This document shows positions 35,323 through 44,021 of a DNA stretch of 50,778 bases, one piece after another. Source of the stretch: Gammaproteobacteria bacterium (GTDB lineage: Bacteria; Pseudomonadota; Gammaproteobacteria; Eutrophobiales; Eutrophobiaceae); assembly GCA_030835405.1 (NCBI GenBank), contig JAURPG010000008.1, forward strand, positions 1-50,778, given 5' to 3'. A program made the position numbers and the translations under genes. Within the stretch, counting starts at the first letter, position 1. The number at the start of each line of letters is the position of its first letter. A model generated the notes under the pieces. The model searched no databases, was not told where the DNA came from, and saw only the letters and a list, made by a program, of their open reading frames with translations.

Positions 35323-36281
35323 TAAAAATCTTCTATTTTTTACTAATTTTATTTATCAATACACTATCAGCGCAGGAAAATTCTACTGCTGAAATGGATC
35401 CCGGTATTTTGATAAATAACTATGTGAATAAGACCGCGTTGTTCCCTGGTGAACATATAAGCTACACCATTGAAGTTATCTGTGATGCCAATGTTGATAT
35501 CTTGTCAGAAGACCTGGCAGGGGATGAGCTGATATTAAATGGACTGGAACTGATCTCCTCAATCGTTGAGATAGATAATTCCGGCAACCGTACCCGGTAT
35601 ACCTTTAGTTATATCATGACGACCTTTGAAGCCAAAGACACTCCCCTGAGTATTGATGAGCTAAGGGTCAGGTATTATTTCAAACGACCCGGACAGCGAA
35701 TAGAAGATGTCGCAACGGTTGGTAATGTGGTTATACCGCCTGTTGATCTCGTTTTAGCCAGCACCTTGCCGTCAACCCTGGAAAATCTTCAACTCAGGGA
35801 TATGCAGGGACCTGTCGCCACCTCGACAGATATTAACTGGATAGGAATGACAGGCATACTGTTAGTATTAATCTCAATGTTTCCTGTGGGTTCAGCAGGC
35901 TATGCCTATATGCAAAAGCGAAAGCTGGAGTTGGAAGCAGAACAGGCAAAAGAAACTGTGACCGTCACCACAAATGTATTCAATGAACTAAGGGCGATAG
36001 ATACCACTGATGATTTAAACAGGCGTCAGGCGTTTCAACAACTCGAAACTATCATCAGGGAGTTTATCGAGCAGACAACCAGACAAAACTCTGATGCACT
36101 GACAGCCAGTGACCTTGCCAAACATCAACTTATTTGTGATTCAGCATTACCCGTGGAAGGTCTGGTCAAGGTTTTAAACCATTGTGAGTACGCGCGATAC
36201 GGGGCTGATAGAAATCTCCCGGGGATGGAGGAATTTAACCTGGGTGTCCAGTTCACAGAAAGGCTAGTTACCGGGAGCTGA
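35319..36281 (+). CDS. Membrane-anchored Ig-like protein, module 2 (MxaA-like)
   Basis: 320 residues. A signal peptide (about 1-19, ending LSAQ) is followed by an Ig-like periplasmic region (about 25-170, ALFPGEHISYTIEV and later YTFSYIMTTFEA), one membrane helix at about 174-195 (WIGMTGILLVLISMFPVGSAGY), and a cytosolic tail with a helical DUF4381-like segment (FQQLETIIREFIEQTT, HCEYARYG). Topology and membrane-helix FPV match the module 1 protein at 6714-7721. It starts within the DUF58 stop (ATGA) and ends in TGATG with the VWA gene. The classical Bat operon would have a longer BatD here; the shorter form agrees better with MxaA. Confidence 0.72.
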   Translation: MIKIFYFLLILFINTLSAQENSTAEMDPGILINNYVNKTALFPGEHISYTIEVICDANVDILSEDLAGDELILNGLELISSIVEIDNSGNRTRYTFSYIMTTFEAKDTPLSIDELRVRYYFKRPGQRIEDVATVGNVVIPPVDLVLASTLPSTLENLQLRDMQGPVATSTDINWIGMTGILLVLISMFPVGSAGYAYMQKRKLELEAEQAKETVTVTTNVFNELRAIDTTDDLNRRQAFQQLETIIREFIEQTTRQNSDALTASDLAKHQLICDSALPVEGLVKVLNHCEYARYGADRNLPGMEEFNLGVQFTERLVTGS

Positions 36282-37291
36282 TGGAGCTCATATTTCTCAA
36301 GCCACACCTGGCGTGGTTAATTCCAGTATTGTTTTTCTTGTCCCTGGTCTGGTTTAAGTTCAAAAAAACCGGATATGTTGCATCAACCACACTAAATTTA
36401 TCTTCAACTGCATTTGTACGTCCGTCATTAGTGCGGCAACTTCCCGGGATATTAATCGCCGTTGTTATAGTTCTTCTGATATTGGCCGCCATGCAGCCGG
36501 TTATACCCCTGGCAGAACAGGAGGTGGAGTCCCAGGGCCTGGATATCGCCATAGTGCTGGATCTGTCTGAAAGTATGCAAGAGCTCATGGACCGTGAGAA
36601 CCAGGTAATTGAAGAGCCCGAAGAAGTAGAAATGATGACAATAGCACCCCAGGGTATCACCCGCTTGATGACTACCAAGGAAGCACTTCGTAATTTTATT
36701 GTCAGTCGCCGGGATGATCGGATTGGAATGGTTGTGTTTGCAGATAATGCCTATATTGTCAGCCCGTTGACCATGGACCATGATTTTCTGCTTCACTACC
36801 TGGACATGGTAGATTCAAATATCCTCAGAAATGAGCGCAAGACAGCTATTGGCGATGGGATCTCATTGGCAAATACCCTGTTGTTAAGGCAACAGGGCGA
36901 TGAACGCCGAGGGCAGGTCATCATGGTGTATACCGACGGTGAGCATAACCAGGGGGTAGACCCACTGGAAGTACTGGAACAACTCTACCTCTCCAGTGTA
37001 AAAGTACACCTGGTGGGCGTTGACCTGGAAGATCGAATCAAGGAAAGGGAGAATGTTAAATTATTGATCAATAAGATCGTTGACCAGGGGGGTAATTATT
37101 TTGATGCCAATACCCGTGAAGATATGTTCAGGGCATCTGCCGGGATTGATGAGCTGGAAAAGGGCCGGGTCATTACCCGGGAATACGTGCAACAGGTCCC
37201 GGTTTATCACTGGTTTGTGATCCTGGCATTGGTCTTGATTATTTTGGCGCTGGGTCTTAGAACATTTCCATACTTTTCCAATTATTCATAA
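36281..37291 (+). CDS. Membrane-anchored VWA-domain protein, module 2 (MxaC/BatA-like)
   Basis: 336 residues with two N-terminal helices (about 10-26 and 45-68), a VWA domain and a last helix (about 307-325). MIDAS: D94-L-S-E-S (IVLDLSESM), Thr in RKTAIGDGI, Asp in VYTDGEH. An acidic insert rich in Glu and Val (NQVIEEPEEVEMM, about 107-120) follows the first MIDAS strand, in the place where the module 1 counterpart also carries a charged insert (VRREELELRFERR). That shared feature supports their pairing as C-type proteins. It is the last gene of module 2; 162 bases separate it from the exported cupin. Confidence 0.85.
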   Translation: MELIFLKPHLAWLIPVLFFLSLVWFKFKKTGYVASTTLNLSSTAFVRPSLVRQLPGILIAVVIVLLILAAMQPVIPLAEQEVESQGLDIAIVLDLSESMQELMDRENQVIEEPEEVEMMTIAPQGITRLMTTKEALRNFIVSRRDDRIGMVVFADNAYIVSPLTMDHDFLLHYLDMVDSNILRNERKTAIGDGISLANTLLLRQQGDERRGQVIMVYTDGEHNQGVDPLEVLEQLYLSSVKVHLVGVDLEDRIKERENVKLLINKIVDQGGNYFDANTREDMFRASAGIDELEKGRVITREYVQQVPVYHWFVILALVLIILALGLRTFPYFSNYS

Positions 37292-37453
37292 ACCACTGGT
37301 CGTGCTTGCCAGGGACTGTTTAATCATAAATAACATTAGAATCAATAGGTTATTTGAATGTGGAACAATTTCGAAATCGGTTAACAGGTCAATATAAGTG
37401 ATGTTACACTGTAAGGTTCTAGAATTATGGAATTTTTCTCGGAGAAAAGAATA

Positions 37454-38599
37454 ATGAATATAAAATCAATCGTATTATCTACCGTGCTGTTATGCATGTG
37501 CGTGGTTACGGGGCTTAGTGCTCAGGAAAAACGTACCCCGCCTAATTCGAACCCTGAAAAGGAGCGAGTTGGTCATACCATGTTCAGGGTCAAGCCCACG
37601 GATACCCCCTATGAGCGCTGGTTTGCCGACAACAAGGCTACTATGCCCAGCTTTGAGGGCCTGGTGATCCAGGACGCCAGGACTGAGCCACTGGAGCACT
37701 GGGAGCAGTTTGGGGTGGACGGCCTGTATATCAAGATGGCCGACTATCAGATCACTGATGGATGGATTCTGGAGATCCCCCCAGGTGGCTCCATCAAGCC
37801 ACAACGTCATTTGTTTGAGGCCGGTATGTATTTCTTTGGTGGCCCAGGCCGTATCATCCTTCAGCAGGAAGGCCGCCGGCCACAACAGATTGAATATGGT
37901 CACAGGGCACTGTATTCCGTGCCACCTAATGTCCGTTACCAGATTTTCAATGACAGTGACGACGTGGTCAGGATTGTGGCGGTCACCTCATTCCCGTTCG
38001 TGATGAACTCGTTCGACAATGTCGACTTTGTCTTCGATAATGATTTCACCTTTACCGACCGCTATGATGCGGAGGAAGATTACGCCAGCTATAGCGAGCA
38101 TACCGGTGATAATGACACGGTAACCAACTTTGTCCCAGATGCTTTGGAATTTGAGCTGGATTCCTATGATCACAGGGGAGAAGGCACTACCAATATGCAC
38201 TGGAAGATGTCCGGTAACTCCATCATAGATATGCACGTATCGGAAATGCCCGGTGGTCTATACAAAAAGGCCCACCGCCACAGCAGTGACGCCTTTATCC
38301 TTCTGACCTCAGGAGAGGGTTATTCTTTGACCTGGCCGGAAGGACGATATGAGGACCGTATTCGCGTAGACTGGACGGAAGGTACCATCTTCGTGCCGCC
38401 TATATACTGGTACCATCAGCATCTGAATCCGCATCCAACGGATTCCGCCCGTTACCTGGCCATTAATGCACCACCTATCGTGGTCTCACTTGGTCTGCGA
38501 TTCAATGATCAGCTGGAAGAAGACCTGCCTGAAATCGAGCAGGAATTCAGAGATGAGGTCGCCAAGGCCGCAGCTAAAGCTGGTATGTCTGGAATGTAA
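37454..38599 (+). CDS. Exported two-domain cupin
   Basis: 381 residues from ATG 37454, chosen because CGGAGAAAAG lies just ahead; the ATG at 37427 would add a charged stretch before the leader. A signal peptide ends at GLSAQ. Cupin 1 (about 95-185) has IPPGGSIKPQRHLFEAGMYFFGG and PPNVRYQIFND, missing one His of the usual HxH. Cupin 2 (about 250-350) is complete, with GGLYKKAHRHSSDAFILLTSGEGYSLTWPEG and PPIYWYHQHLNP. Only the second domain therefore looks able to bind a metal in the standard way. The same family occurs without a signal peptide at 40733-41845, on the other side of the PQQ enzyme. Periplasmic cupins of this kind have no known reaction that I can name. Confidence 0.82.
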   Translation: MNIKSIVLSTVLLCMCVVTGLSAQEKRTPPNSNPEKERVGHTMFRVKPTDTPYERWFADNKATMPSFEGLVIQDARTEPLEHWEQFGVDGLYIKMADYQITDGWILEIPPGGSIKPQRHLFEAGMYFFGGPGRIILQQEGRRPQQIEYGHRALYSVPPNVRYQIFNDSDDVVRIVAVTSFPFVMNSFDNVDFVFDNDFTFTDRYDAEEDYASYSEHTGDNDTVTNFVPDALEFELDSYDHRGEGTTNMHWKMSGNSIIDMHVSEMPGGLYKKAHRHSSDAFILLTSGEGYSLTWPEGRYEDRIRVDWTEGTIFVPPIYWYHQHLNPHPTDSARYLAINAPPIVVSLGLRFNDQLEEDLPEIEQEFRDEVAKAAAKAGMSGM

Positions 38600-38618
38600 T
38601 GTTTGTGTGTTGTTAATT

Positions 38619-38646
38619 AAAAGGCCCGAGAAATCGGGCCTTTTTT
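38619..38646 (+). terminator. Rho-independent terminator after the exported cupin
   Basis: An 11-base-pair stem (38619-38629 with 38634-38644), GAAA loop and T run. Confidence 0.88.
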
Positions 38647-38718
38647 GTTTTATTGCTGCGTAAATGTATTTTAGTAATACTATGAGATAAATAAATATGG
38701 TCACGGGGGAGATCAATT

Positions 38719-40482
38719 ATGCTTTGTAATTTTATTAAGATTTTATTCGGCTTATTTGTAATCCACGCGGTTCCGGTCTTTGCCCAGTTACAATCCTATG
38801 AGCCGGTAACGGACGAGATGTTACTCAATCCCGATCCCGGTGACTGGATGATGTACAGTCGTACCTACGATAGTCAGCGGTTCAGTCCCCTGGACCAGAT
38901 TAACAAGGGCAACGTTAACCAGTTGCAGCTGGTCTGGTCCAGACCTATGCATGAAGGGACCCAGGAAAATATTCCACTGGTCTATAACGGCATCATGTTT
39001 GTTGCCAACCCCAGGTCTATTATCCAGGCGGTGGATGCCTCCACCGGTGAGTTGATCTGGGAATATATCAGGGAGCTCCCGGACGATATCGATGATCATC
39101 AGAACGCAGTGGGCAGGGCCAGGACCCTGGCCATTTATCATGACATGGTGTATCACTCTGCTGCAGATGGTTACGTGATTGCCCTGGATGCCAAAACAGG
39201 AGAACTGCGCTGGGAGGCCTTTGCCCATGATTTCAGAACCGGTACCCAACACACTACCGGGCCATCAGTCGTTAAAGGCAAGGTGATCACCGGTCGAAAC
39301 TGCGGTGATACCAGGATTTATTGCTATATCCTCGCCCATGATGCCCTGACTGGCGAAGAGGCCTGGCGTTTCCAGACCACTGCAGCTGAAGGTGAGCCCG
39401 GAGGGGACAGCTGGGGAAGCATGCCGGACGATATTCGCCTGGCCTCTCCCTGGGGCCTGCCAGGTAGTTTTGATGCGGACAAAAACCTCATTTACTGGGG
39501 GACCGCTAACCCGTCTCCCCATACCCGAATTTTGCGGCATGATGGCAGGCCATTTGATGTGCCGCTGGAGGCACCATCGGAGCTTTACAGTAATTCCACC
39601 CTGGCCATCAACCCGGATACCGGTGAATTGGCCTGGTATTTCCAGCACCTGCCTGGTGATGATTGGGATTCTGATCACACCCATGAACGGATACTGTTTC
39701 GCTCTAACTTTAATCCCAATGCAAATGAGGTGAAATGGATCAATCCCGGTATATCCAGGGGAGAAGCAAGGGACATGGTGGTTTCAGTAGGTGAGCCCGG
39801 TGGTCTTTGGGTGCTGGATGCCAAAGACGGTACCTTTTTATGGACTATCCCGTTCCCGCATGACACACCGGACTTTCATATTGATGATATCGATGTGGAG
39901 ACGGGCGTTACAAAGATAGCCCGTGACAAGGTGCTTACCCGGGAGGGGGAGGAACACACCACCTGTTTCCAGAATACCAAGGGTTACTGGCCCATGGCCT
40001 ATCATCCTGGCAAGAATGCCCTGTATGTCCCCTATCATGATGCCTGTGTCAGCCGGGTAGGCCGGTTGAATACCGTCAATGGTCATGCCCGTACATCGCA
40101 CCTTCGGGAAGGCGCAGATCCCAATGCCTTTGCCGGCCTGGCAAAGGTCAACATGTCCACTGGTGAAGTGGAGCACATACACACTCAACGTGCCCCCGGT
40201 AATGGGGCAGTGCTTTTAACTGCAGGAGATTTGTTGATCTGGGGTGACATCACTGGGACCTTGCATGCCTTTGATGCGGACAATGGCGAGATCCTCTGGG
40301 ACACCAGACTACAAGGGGTCATACAGACCAGTACCATCACCTTTTCCGTTAATGGTAAGCAGTATCTGGCGGTATTGACAGGTGATGGCTTATCGGCAAC
40401 GTCCAGTGTGGTTGGTATGGTGAATGATGTGGATGTGGTGCGAGGCCATAATTCAATCAATGTCTTCGCGCTGCCGGACTAA
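38719..40482 (+). CDS. Exported PQQ-dependent dehydrogenase-like quinoprotein
   Basis: 587 residues: signal peptide (about 1-22), then an eight-bladed beta-propeller with repeated tryptophan-docking stretches (VDASTGELIWEY, LDAKTGELRWEA, HDALTGEEAWRF, INPDTGELAWYF, FDADNGEILWDT). It matches type I quinoproteins that oxidise alcohols or aldehydes in the periplasm; no CxxCH heme site is present, so a separate cytochrome must take the electrons. Metal-site positions: Asn264 in WGTANP, the presumed base Asp317 in DDWDSD, and Asp319 two residues on, the place where lanthanide-dependent enzymes (XoxF, PedH) have an extra Asp. The vicinal Cys-Cys of methanol dehydrogenase is absent; instead C195 and C202 could form a disulfide. 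It lies downstream of the second MoxR module. Confidence 0.85.
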   Translation: MLCNFIKILFGLFVIHAVPVFAQLQSYEPVTDEMLLNPDPGDWMMYSRTYDSQRFSPLDQINKGNVNQLQLVWSRPMHEGTQENIPLVYNGIMFVANPRSIIQAVDASTGELIWEYIRELPDDIDDHQNAVGRARTLAIYHDMVYHSAADGYVIALDAKTGELRWEAFAHDFRTGTQHTTGPSVVKGKVITGRNCGDTRIYCYILAHDALTGEEAWRFQTTAAEGEPGGDSWGSMPDDIRLASPWGLPGSFDADKNLIYWGTANPSPHTRILRHDGRPFDVPLEAPSELYSNSTLAINPDTGELAWYFQHLPGDDWDSDHTHERILFRSNFNPNANEVKWINPGISRGEARDMVVSVGEPGGLWVLDAKDGTFLWTIPFPHDTPDFHIDDIDVETGVTKIARDKVLTREGEEHTTCFQNTKGYWPMAYHPGKNALYVPYHDACVSRVGRLNTVNGHARTSHLREGADPNAFAGLAKVNMSTGEVEHIHTQRAPGNGAVLLTAGDLLIWGDITGTLHAFDADNGEILWDTRLQGVIQTSTITFSVNGKQYLAVLTGDGLSATSSVVGMVNDVDVVRGHNSINVFALPD

Positions 40483-40732
40483 CCCCGGTTTGATGGCTTA
40501 TAAGGGGCGGTAAATACCCATTTTACTTAAAATATAAAGGAAAGACGCTGATTTATCGGTTTTGGTTTGTTGCCGCAAAATGGCTCAGAAGTTATAATTG
40601 CCGGGCAGAGCATTACTTCTAGTGTGCCAGCACGCTTACAGTCCCACCGGGGAATAAACACTAATATAAATAATCAGGTGTGAATCCAGGAAGGGATATC
40701 CGCACCCATCATATTTAAAGAGGAACATAATA

Positions 40733-41845
40733 ATGGCAAAAGATGCAATAGTTTCCGAAGAAACAGCCAAAAAATTTGCTAAGGAAAAAGAGACGCCTTA
40801 CACCCGTTGGGTAAAACAAGAAGGTCTGGAAATCAAGGATGGTATCTACCAGGAAGATTTAAATACCATCGAGCTAAAACCCTGGGCCAGTCGAAATGGA
40901 CATGGTGTCTTTCTCAACCACGATGCGTCGCGCACCTCTAATGATTGTTATGTCTGTGAGATCGATCCTGGTGAAAAGCTCAATCCCCAGCGCCAGCTTT
41001 ATGAAGAGATGATCATGATCCTCAGCGGCCGTGGATCCACAGAGGTCTGGAATGAAGCCGGGCAAAAGGTTTCGTTCGAATGGCAGGCCGGTGCCCTGTT
41101 TTCCATACCATTAAATACCATGCATCAGCATTTCAATGGTTCAGGCACAGAAAAGGTGAGGTTTGTTGCCGTGACCAACCTGCCGCCAATCATGAATGTC
41201 TATGAAGACCCGGACTTTATTTTTAATACGCCTTATGACTTTAAGGGCCGGTTTTCAGGTGAACCAGATTATTTTGCTCCCAAGGAAGATGTTGATGGTT
41301 TGATGTTACTCACCAACTTCGTGACCGATGCAGTAAACCTGCCATTAATCGAGGCCAAGGAGCGTGGTGCTGGTGGCGGACATATCCGTTTTAACCTGGC
41401 CAAGAGTTCCATGAATACTCACATCTCCCAGTTCCCGGTTGGAACCTACAAGAAGGCCCATGCACATGGTCCGGGTGCTCATGTGATTATCCTGGCCGGT
41501 GAGGGTTATTCATTGATGTGGCCAGAAGGTGAAGAACCCAAGGTCTATCCATGGAAACCTGGCACTCTCATTACCCCGCCGAATATGTGGTTTCATCAGC
41601 ACTTTAATACCGGTACAACACCTGCCCGCTACCTGGCATTCAAATATGAAGGTGTTGCGATACGAAATGCACAAGGTGTTCCCAAGGCTTGGATCAGCCG
41701 CAGGGTGGGTGGCCATCAAATCGATTACGCAGACGAAAGCCAGCTGGTACGTACCATGTTTGCCGATGCACTGTCAGAAAAAGGTCTGGAGTCTCAGATG
41801 AGTGACTCATATGAGGCCGAAAAAGCGACCTTACCACCACTTTAA
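40733..41845 (+). CDS. Two-domain cupin, cytosolic
   Basis: 370 residues, no signal peptide, with AGAGGAA before its ATG. Cupin 1 (about 80-150) has DPGEKLNPQRQLYEEMIMILSGRG and PLNTMHQHFNGSG; the HxH of motif 1 is replaced by QRQ. Cupin 2 (about 230-310) has PVGTYKKAHAHGPGAHVIILAGEGYSLMWPEG and PPNMWFHQHFNTG, with His-x-His kept. It is the cytosolic relative of the exported cupin at 37454-38599 (shared YKKAH, EGYSL.WPEG, HQH). Having a compartment-specific pair on either side of the quinoprotein suggests that the two act on the same kind of molecule before and after uptake. A 250-base leader precedes it; I see no known riboswitch in it. Confidence 0.83.
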   Translation: MAKDAIVSEETAKKFAKEKETPYTRWVKQEGLEIKDGIYQEDLNTIELKPWASRNGHGVFLNHDASRTSNDCYVCEIDPGEKLNPQRQLYEEMIMILSGRGSTEVWNEAGQKVSFEWQAGALFSIPLNTMHQHFNGSGTEKVRFVAVTNLPPIMNVYEDPDFIFNTPYDFKGRFSGEPDYFAPKEDVDGLMLLTNFVTDAVNLPLIEAKERGAGGGHIRFNLAKSSMNTHISQFPVGTYKKAHAHGPGAHVIILAGEGYSLMWPEGEEPKVYPWKPGTLITPPNMWFHQHFNTGTTPARYLAFKYEGVAIRNAQGVPKAWISRRVGGHQIDYADESQLVRTMFADALSEKGLESQMSDSYEAEKATLPPL

Positions 41846-41864
41846 GATTAGTAGTTTGAGGTAT

Positions 41865-41896
41865 AAAAAACCGGGATTTATATCCCGGTTTTTTTT
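41865..41896 (+). terminator. Rho-independent terminator after the cytosolic two-domain cupin
   Basis: A 12-base-pair stem (41865-41876 with 41883-41894), six-base loop and T8 run. Confidence 0.88.
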
Positions 41897-42145
41897 GAGA
41901 TGGATCAACATATTGGCTATCCAGTTAAATATACTTTTTCCTGAACGTTTTAGTTTTATCATTACTTGGCCCAGTAATTTACTCGCTATGGATCAGGATA
42001 AAAATAAACGCCACACTTTCATTCTGGTAAAAGCCAGAATCTGGTCATTGTCACTAAATACTGAATGTTGGTATTCGCCGGTGTGACAAAGTGCAGTGAC
42101 ACATTTAAGGGTTCGTTTTATAAAGGCAAGTTAAGATAGATTGTT

Positions 42146-43759
42146 ATGAATGATACACGGGTAATTATTGTTGGTGCCGGGCCGGTGGGTCTGACCCTGT
42201 CCCTTGCCCTGGCCGATCTGGGAGTTAACTGCATATTACTTGAGAAGAATGATACCCCGTCCGGGTTGCCCAAGATGGAACGATGTAACGCCCGTACCAT
42301 GGAGATCTACCGTCGCCTGGGGATTGTTGATGACATTCGGGCCGCTGGTCTTCCGGAAGAATGCCCCATGGATGTTTTTGTAGTTACCCGCCTGGTGGAC
42401 GAACCTATCCTGAGATTGCCTTATGGATCAGTCAAGGAGTGTAAGGCAGACATAGCCGCCCATAACGATGGGACACGTACCCTGGAGCCTTACCAGTTGA
42501 TATCCCAATACACACTGGAGCCTCTGTTAAAGAAATTCGCAGAACAGAGTGAATACATTGATGTCCGGTTCGGACATGAATTTATCAAGTTTGATGATAA
42601 GGGTGATCACGTTTCGGTCCAGGTTAAAAAAACAGATGGTACAGATATCACCCTGACCGCAGATTACCTGGTGGGTTGTGACGGTGGTGCCAGTCCAGTC
42701 CGTAAACAGTTGGGGATTAAGTTAAATGGTGATGGCGAAATGCTGTCTCTGCACCAGGCACTGTTCCGTTGCGATGACCTCTATGAGCGTATCCCTATCG
42801 GCAAGGGCCGGCATTATCATGTCTGCGATGAAAAATCGGGGTTTGTCATTGTGCAAGACGACACCAAACATTTTACCTTTCATGCTGTGGTGGACGATGA
42901 GTCCGATATGACTAAACGATTTGAGGAAGTGGTGGGTATGCCCATTGAATTCGAGACCTTGTATATCGGTAAATGGACGCAACGACTGCTGGTGGCAGAC
43001 AGGTATGGTGAAGGTCGGGTGTTGATTGCTGGTGATGCGGCGCACCTGGTAATACCCACCGGAGGATTGGGCATGAATACCGGAGTGGGAGATGTCATTG
43101 ATCTCGCCTGGAAACTGCAAGGGACCCTGGCAGGTTGGGGTGGTGAACAACTCCTGAAATCCTATCTTAGTGAACGCCGACAAATCGGTGCTCGCAACGT
43201 GGCGGCATCGGGCCGGGCTAATGCCGGGCGATACCGCTGGCGGTCACAGTGGAAACCGGAAATTCGGGACAGGACACCAGAGGGCGCGGAGATCCGCCGC
43301 AAGGTAGCAGAGATTGCCGATGTGGAACAGCGTAAGACCAATGAGATCCTGGGAATTGAAGCGGGCTACCGTTATGTGGACTCACCACTAATCTGGTCTG
43401 AACCAGGCGAGGGCCCCGATCCGGACCGCCAGGACTACATCCCCACCACCTGGCCGGGATTTCGTCTGCCCCATGTCTGGCTCAAGGATGGCTCCGCCAT
43501 TCAGGACCGTATCGGCAAGGGCTATACCTTGCTCAGGTTTGATAATGAAGAGATAGATTTATCAGAATTGATTAACCAATTCGAAAATTCCGGGGCACCT
43601 TTTGATGTCTTATCATTGGATGACCCTCACGCTGTTGAAGTTTATGAAGGCTATAAACTATTTTTGCTCCGTCCTGACATACACATCATCTGGCGTGGCA
43701 ATGCACCGCCGGATGATCCAGCCTTGTTGATATCCATAGCGACTGGTCATAACAACTAG
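42146..43759 (+). CDS. FAD-dependent aromatic-type monooxygenase (hydroxylase)
   Basis: 537 residues. Class A flavoprotein monooxygenase of the PheA/TfdB/MhpA type. The N-terminal dinucleotide motif is VIIVGAGPVGLTLSLALADLGVNCILLEK (about 4-32), the middle DG motif is DYLVGCDGGASPVRKQLGI (about 172-190), and the FAD-ribityl GD motif is GRVLIAGDAAHLVIPTGGLGMNTGVGDVIDLAWKL (about 290-325). A thioredoxin-like C-terminal domain (about 430-535) is present, as in phenol-type hydroxylases. Enzymes of this family add one oxygen to an activated ring with NAD(P)H. The substrate is unknown, but together with cupins and an aldolase-like protein it points to breakdown of an aromatic or ring compound. No signal peptide, so it acts in the cytosol. 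Confidence 0.88.
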   Translation: MNDTRVIIVGAGPVGLTLSLALADLGVNCILLEKNDTPSGLPKMERCNARTMEIYRRLGIVDDIRAAGLPEECPMDVFVVTRLVDEPILRLPYGSVKECKADIAAHNDGTRTLEPYQLISQYTLEPLLKKFAEQSEYIDVRFGHEFIKFDDKGDHVSVQVKKTDGTDITLTADYLVGCDGGASPVRKQLGIKLNGDGEMLSLHQALFRCDDLYERIPIGKGRHYHVCDEKSGFVIVQDDTKHFTFHAVVDDESDMTKRFEEVVGMPIEFETLYIGKWTQRLLVADRYGEGRVLIAGDAAHLVIPTGGLGMNTGVGDVIDLAWKLQGTLAGWGGEQLLKSYLSERRQIGARNVAASGRANAGRYRWRSQWKPEIRDRTPEGAEIRRKVAEIADVEQRKTNEILGIEAGYRYVDSPLIWSEPGEGPDPDRQDYIPTTWPGFRLPHVWLKDGSAIQDRIGKGYTLLRFDNEEIDLSELINQFENSGAPFDVLSLDDPHAVEVYEGYKLFLLRPDIHIIWRGNAPPDDPALLISIATGHNN

Positions 43760-43872
43760 ATCAGCAATTTAATATCATCATACTTAATTAGTTTGACTAA
43801 TAAATAAACCTTGCATAATATTTTATTCACAACTTAAATCTATTAGGGGAAGAAGTTGTATCGTGGGGAATG

Positions 43873-43899
43873 AAAGGGGCGCGTAAGCGCCCTTTTTTT
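43873..43899 (+). terminator. Rho-independent terminator
   Basis: Stem 43873-43882 with 43887-43896, containing one bulged G, GTAA loop and T7. It lies about 115 bases past the flavoprotein stop. Confidence 0.75.
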
Positions 43900-43904
43900 A
43901 TATC

Positions 43905-44014
43905 TAGGTCGTCATTCCCGCTTCCGCGGGAATGACGGCCTTGTACTATTTCTTAATTACGGGGATGACTCAGGAAAAATGATTGGATTGAATCTTTCTC
44001 TGTGCTCTCTGTGG
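43905..44014. repeat. Composite intergenic repeat, copy B
   Basis: It starts with TAGGTCGTCATTC (43905-43917), continues as the near-perfect palindrome GTCATTCCCGC/GCGGGAATGAC up to about 43937, and ends with TTCTCTGTGCTCTCTGTGG (43996-44014). The opening 13 bases are identical to copy A, and the closing motif differs from copy A in two bases. It reaches to a few bases from the stop of the class II aldolase-like gene. Confidence 0.6.
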
Positions 44015-44021
44015 CTAATAC

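Noticed and set aside
31806-37291. Plain Bat (aerotolerance) operon as the name for the MoxR modules
   Set aside because: No BatD-length protein and no VWA-VWA-TPR-BatD order; six-gene content and order fit mxaRSACKL better, though kinship to Bat remains and is stated.
40483-40732. Possible riboswitch in the 250-base leader of the cytosolic cupin
   Set aside because: No conserved boxes of TPP, cobalamin or other common riboswitches could be matched; only a weak local hairpin near 40677-40706.
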